From contig NC_041775.1 in the NCBI RefSeq assembly GCF_900090045.1, forward strand, positions 620,001-684,000: a DNA stretch of 64,000 nt, written 5' to 3'. The notes beneath the pieces were generated by a model. That model made no database searches. It was given only the letters and a program-made list of their open reading frames with translations, and was not told the origin of the DNA. Source of the DNA: Plasmodium malariae (lineage: Eukaryota > Apicomplexa > Aconoidasida > Haemosporida > Plasmodiidae). Positions 62,466 through 64,000 of this stretch are shown here, piece by piece. Numbering within the stretch: the first letter of the stretch is position 1; each line of letters begins with the position of its first letter. A program made the position numbers and the translations under genes.

Positions 62466-62937
62466 ATGATTAAATCGCCATTTTACAGTTTTAACAAAAA
62501 TTCGTTGTTGGTTCAGTGCCTCAAGGGAGCATGCTTATATTACATTCCCCAAGATTTGGCAGTCATCGGAGCTTTCTTATATTACCAGCATAAAGTAAAA
62601 TAGACGATAAGAGGATAACATAACAAAACAGACAAAAATGTGTAGTCACTTTATAGTCGCAAGTTAGGTCTATCGGACCATTCCCTTTTCCTTTACGGCA
62701 TTATGCTGCTTCCTTTTTGGTACATATGAAGTACTTATAAGACATGGATATACAAATATAAAATTGTTTTCATTTGCTATTTTTTTTTTACAGAAAAATC
62801 AACTTACAAATGGTAAGAGAATACGCGTAAAAAACTGCAATGAGTCAATAGATAATTTTTTAGTTAGAAAAAAATTAAACAGAGATGAAGTAAAAATACG
62901 AAAGGCAAGAAATGTATATTCGATATCGTTCATATGA
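62466..62937 (+). CDS. Candidate small gene (2 exons, 90 aa)
   Basis: Exon 1 is 62466-62594, starting MIKSPFYSFNKNSLLVQCLK then GACLYYIPQDLAVIGAFLYY, ending at donor AAA/GTAAAA in phase 0. Exon 2 is 62794-62937 after a strong T-tract acceptor (TTTTTTTTTACAG) and reads KNQLTNGKRIRVKNCNESID, then a basic stretch NFLVRKKLNRDEVKIRKARN ending VYSISFI and TGA. The total of 273 nt is in frame. Codon use in both parts is coding-like and much less AT-biased than the flanks. The first exon has a hydrophobic segment (about residues 20-40) and the second is basic, suggesting a small membrane or mitochondrial protein. I recognise no family. It is convergent with the coatomer gene. Further upstream exons cannot be excluded because the exon 1 frame stays open before the ATG. 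Confidence 0.5.
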
Positions 62938-63187
62938 GGAGAAAAAAAAAAAAAAAATGGCTCGCTGCGCAAGGAGGTTAAGCGGGCAGATACGACCACG
63001 CATACACAAGGGAAACGACAAAGACATACATAATAATGCTGAAAAGAATACACAAAAGAAGGTTTATATGTATATATATATATATATATGCATACAATCG
63101 TACGTGCGTGGGGAAATGCTAGAGATTGCGTACGTACCCCCCCCTCCACCTTTTTAAAAAATAAATACGAAACAAAGCTTAGCGTGT

Positions 63188-63313
63188 TTAGCCCTTCTTT
63201 CCTTTATTTTGATTTCCTCGTTTGTTTTTCTTTTTTTCCTTCTTCTTAACTTCTTGGTGCACGAGAAATGATATGTAATCCCTTACGCGTTTATGCCATC
63301 CTCGGTACCTCAT
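63188..63313 (-). CDS. Candidate micro-ORF, basic 41-aa protein
   Basis: An unspliced frame from ATG 63313 to TAA 63188, starting MRYRGWHKRVRDYISFLVHQ and continuing into a Lys/Asn/Gly-rich tail (EVKKKEKKKNKRGNQNKGKK). An in-frame TGA lies four codons upstream, so this ATG is the first. Codon composition (GGA, CAC, CGC, GAA) is unlike the surrounding spacer. It follows the coatomer epsilon gene on the same strand by about 210 bp. It could be a small nuclear or ribosome-associated protein, or the last exon of something longer; no family recognised. Confidence 0.38.
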   Translation of the reverse strand: MRYRGWHKRVRDYISFLVHQEVKKKEKKKNKRGNQNKGKKG

Positions 63314-63411
63314 TATACATCTTCACAAAAAATTTCCACATATGTACATGTACACAAGTTACACAATTGTATATTTCCCTATTTACATGTACGTTCAAGT
63401 TAAAAAATTTT

Positions 63412-63444
<33 letters not shown>

Positions 63445-63521
63445 CAACTCATTTTTTTCCTCCAACTTTTTTCCGATAATTTTTTTTTTATCTTTTGAGC
63501 TTCCATGGCTTGCCGGAACAG

Positions 63522-64000
63522 CTAAAATTCTGCTACAAAATTATCAACCTCGTGGTCAATTTTCTTCAAAACAGTCAAACTGTGATGCGATGGGTAAAAA
63601 TTATATAGTTGATTTAAATACTCATTGGCTTCGTCTAACTCAAATAAATACAAAGAACATGTAACTAAATTAAAAATTATATCGGCATTGCAAATTTTAC
63701 TTTTCATGGAATTTTTTAAAATCTCTTTTGCATCATTAAACTCATAATTTAAAATATTAGATACCCCTTTACCATTCAAAATAACAGCTGATATATCATT
63801 GACGACGGAAGTATAGAGAGATTCTAAATCATCAAAAATTAAAAAAGACTCTTTATTATTATCATTATATAAATAAAAAATAGCTAGAACAATTTTTATA
63901 ATCGGTATTTCATCATTCATTTTTAAGTAATCATCAATCATTTCTTTAACTAAATCGTTTCTATTTATACTAAATAAAAAAAAAAATTTTGCCGCCTTTA
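63522..64000 (-). CDS. COPE: Coatomer subunit epsilon (partial, C-terminal part)
   Basis: The frame is open from the right window edge to TAA 63522, about 159 residues, so the N-terminus is outside the window. ATG 63941 is internal. The sequence forms TPR-like helix pairs: FLIFDDLESLYTSVVNDISA, VILNGKGVSNILNYEFNDAK, EILKNSMKSKICNADIIFNL, VTCSLYLFELDEANEYLNQL, ending SHHSLTVLKKIDHEVDNFVA. This parallels the end of epsilon-COP (YYIFQEM...LLLNGQAACHMAQGRWEAAEGLLQEAL...PETLVNLIVLSQHLGK...RYLSQLK..HRSHPFIKEYQAKENDFDRL). Epsilon-COP stabilises alpha-COP in the COPI coat for Golgi-to-ER transport. The match is by recalled motif pattern, reasonably specific. Confidence 0.75.
   Translation of the reverse strand, partial: KAAKFFFLFSINRNDLVKEMIDDYLKMNDEIPIIKIVLAIFYLYNDNNKESFLIFDDLESLYTSVVNDISAVILNGKGVSNILNYEFNDAKEILKNSMKSKICNADIIFNLVTCSLYLFELDEANEYLNQLYNFYPSHHSLTVLKKIDHEVDNFVAEF

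Noticed and set aside
1..64000. tRNA, rRNA or spliceosomal RNA genes
   Set aside because: No T-arm/anticodon-arm combination, rRNA core or U1-U6 signature was recognised by eye; small divergent RNAs could still be missed.

Overview
The window is almost certainly nuclear DNA of a malaria parasite (Plasmodium). It is very AT-rich, with long A and T hom­opolymers, TA dinucleotide runs and many short tandem arrays. Its proteins are rich in Lys and Asn with low-complexity inserts, its introns are short and T-rich with GT..AG ends, and several products are recognisable. From memory, and not checked here, the order Sfi1-like / long coiled coil / prenol kinase / XPA-like / eL34 / Use1 / organellar uL1 / apicoplast-type CDC48 / SAP18 / RCC1 resembles a block of P. 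falciparum chromosome 7. The wide intergenic gaps and milder AT bias fit a non-falciparum species (for example P. malariae- or P. ovale-like); that is inference.

Layout. 1-2262 (-): partial Sfi1-like centrin-binding protein. 4084-5556 (+): membrane-anchored protein with a degenerate EF-hand. 8077-14112 (+): 2011-residue coiled-coil protein whose repeat tail continues in frame past the stop. 15475-16810 (-): four-exon prenol/dolichol-kinase-family gene that only appears after splicing. 18337-19470 (+): XPA/Rad14-like repair protein. 19789-21684 (-): multi-exon protein resembling ribosomal protein bL9. 23626-24777 (-): cytosolic eL34, two exons. 26987-27691 (-): lysine-rich protein. 28916-30142 (-): SNARE Use1. 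31418-32656 (+): organellar uL1. 34397-38110 (-): CDC48-type double AAA+ ATPase with a signal-like leader. 40772-41317 (-): multispan membrane protein. 44379-47303 (+): large helical protein, probably organellar. 49740-50105 (+): small unknown. 51265-54135 (-): SAP18 domain at the end of a very long RS/Lys-rich protein. 58303-60621 (+): RCC1. 63522-64000 (-): partial coatomer epsilon.

Between these lie several very small candidate genes (about 40-90 codons), most of them split by one or two introns whose phases agree: 22634-23120, 40115-40438, 42932-43675, 48435-48770, 62466-62937 and 63188-63313. They are predictions of low to moderate confidence and are the main potential novelty, with the XPA-like protein, the spliced prenol kinase, the in-frame stop in the repeat tail of the long coiled-coil gene, a recurrent GC-rich motif (TGTTCAGGC) found 0.7-1.3 kb upstream of four genes, and a 71-nt two-stem hairpin near 61.4 kb.

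The genes form no operon or single pathway. Loose themes are organelle function (uL1, bL9-like, CDC48, prenol kinase), vesicle traffic (Use1, coatomer epsilon) and nuclear processes (XPA, SAP18, RCC1, Sfi1-like). No rRNA, tRNA, CRISPR array, insertion sequence or viral gene was recognised.
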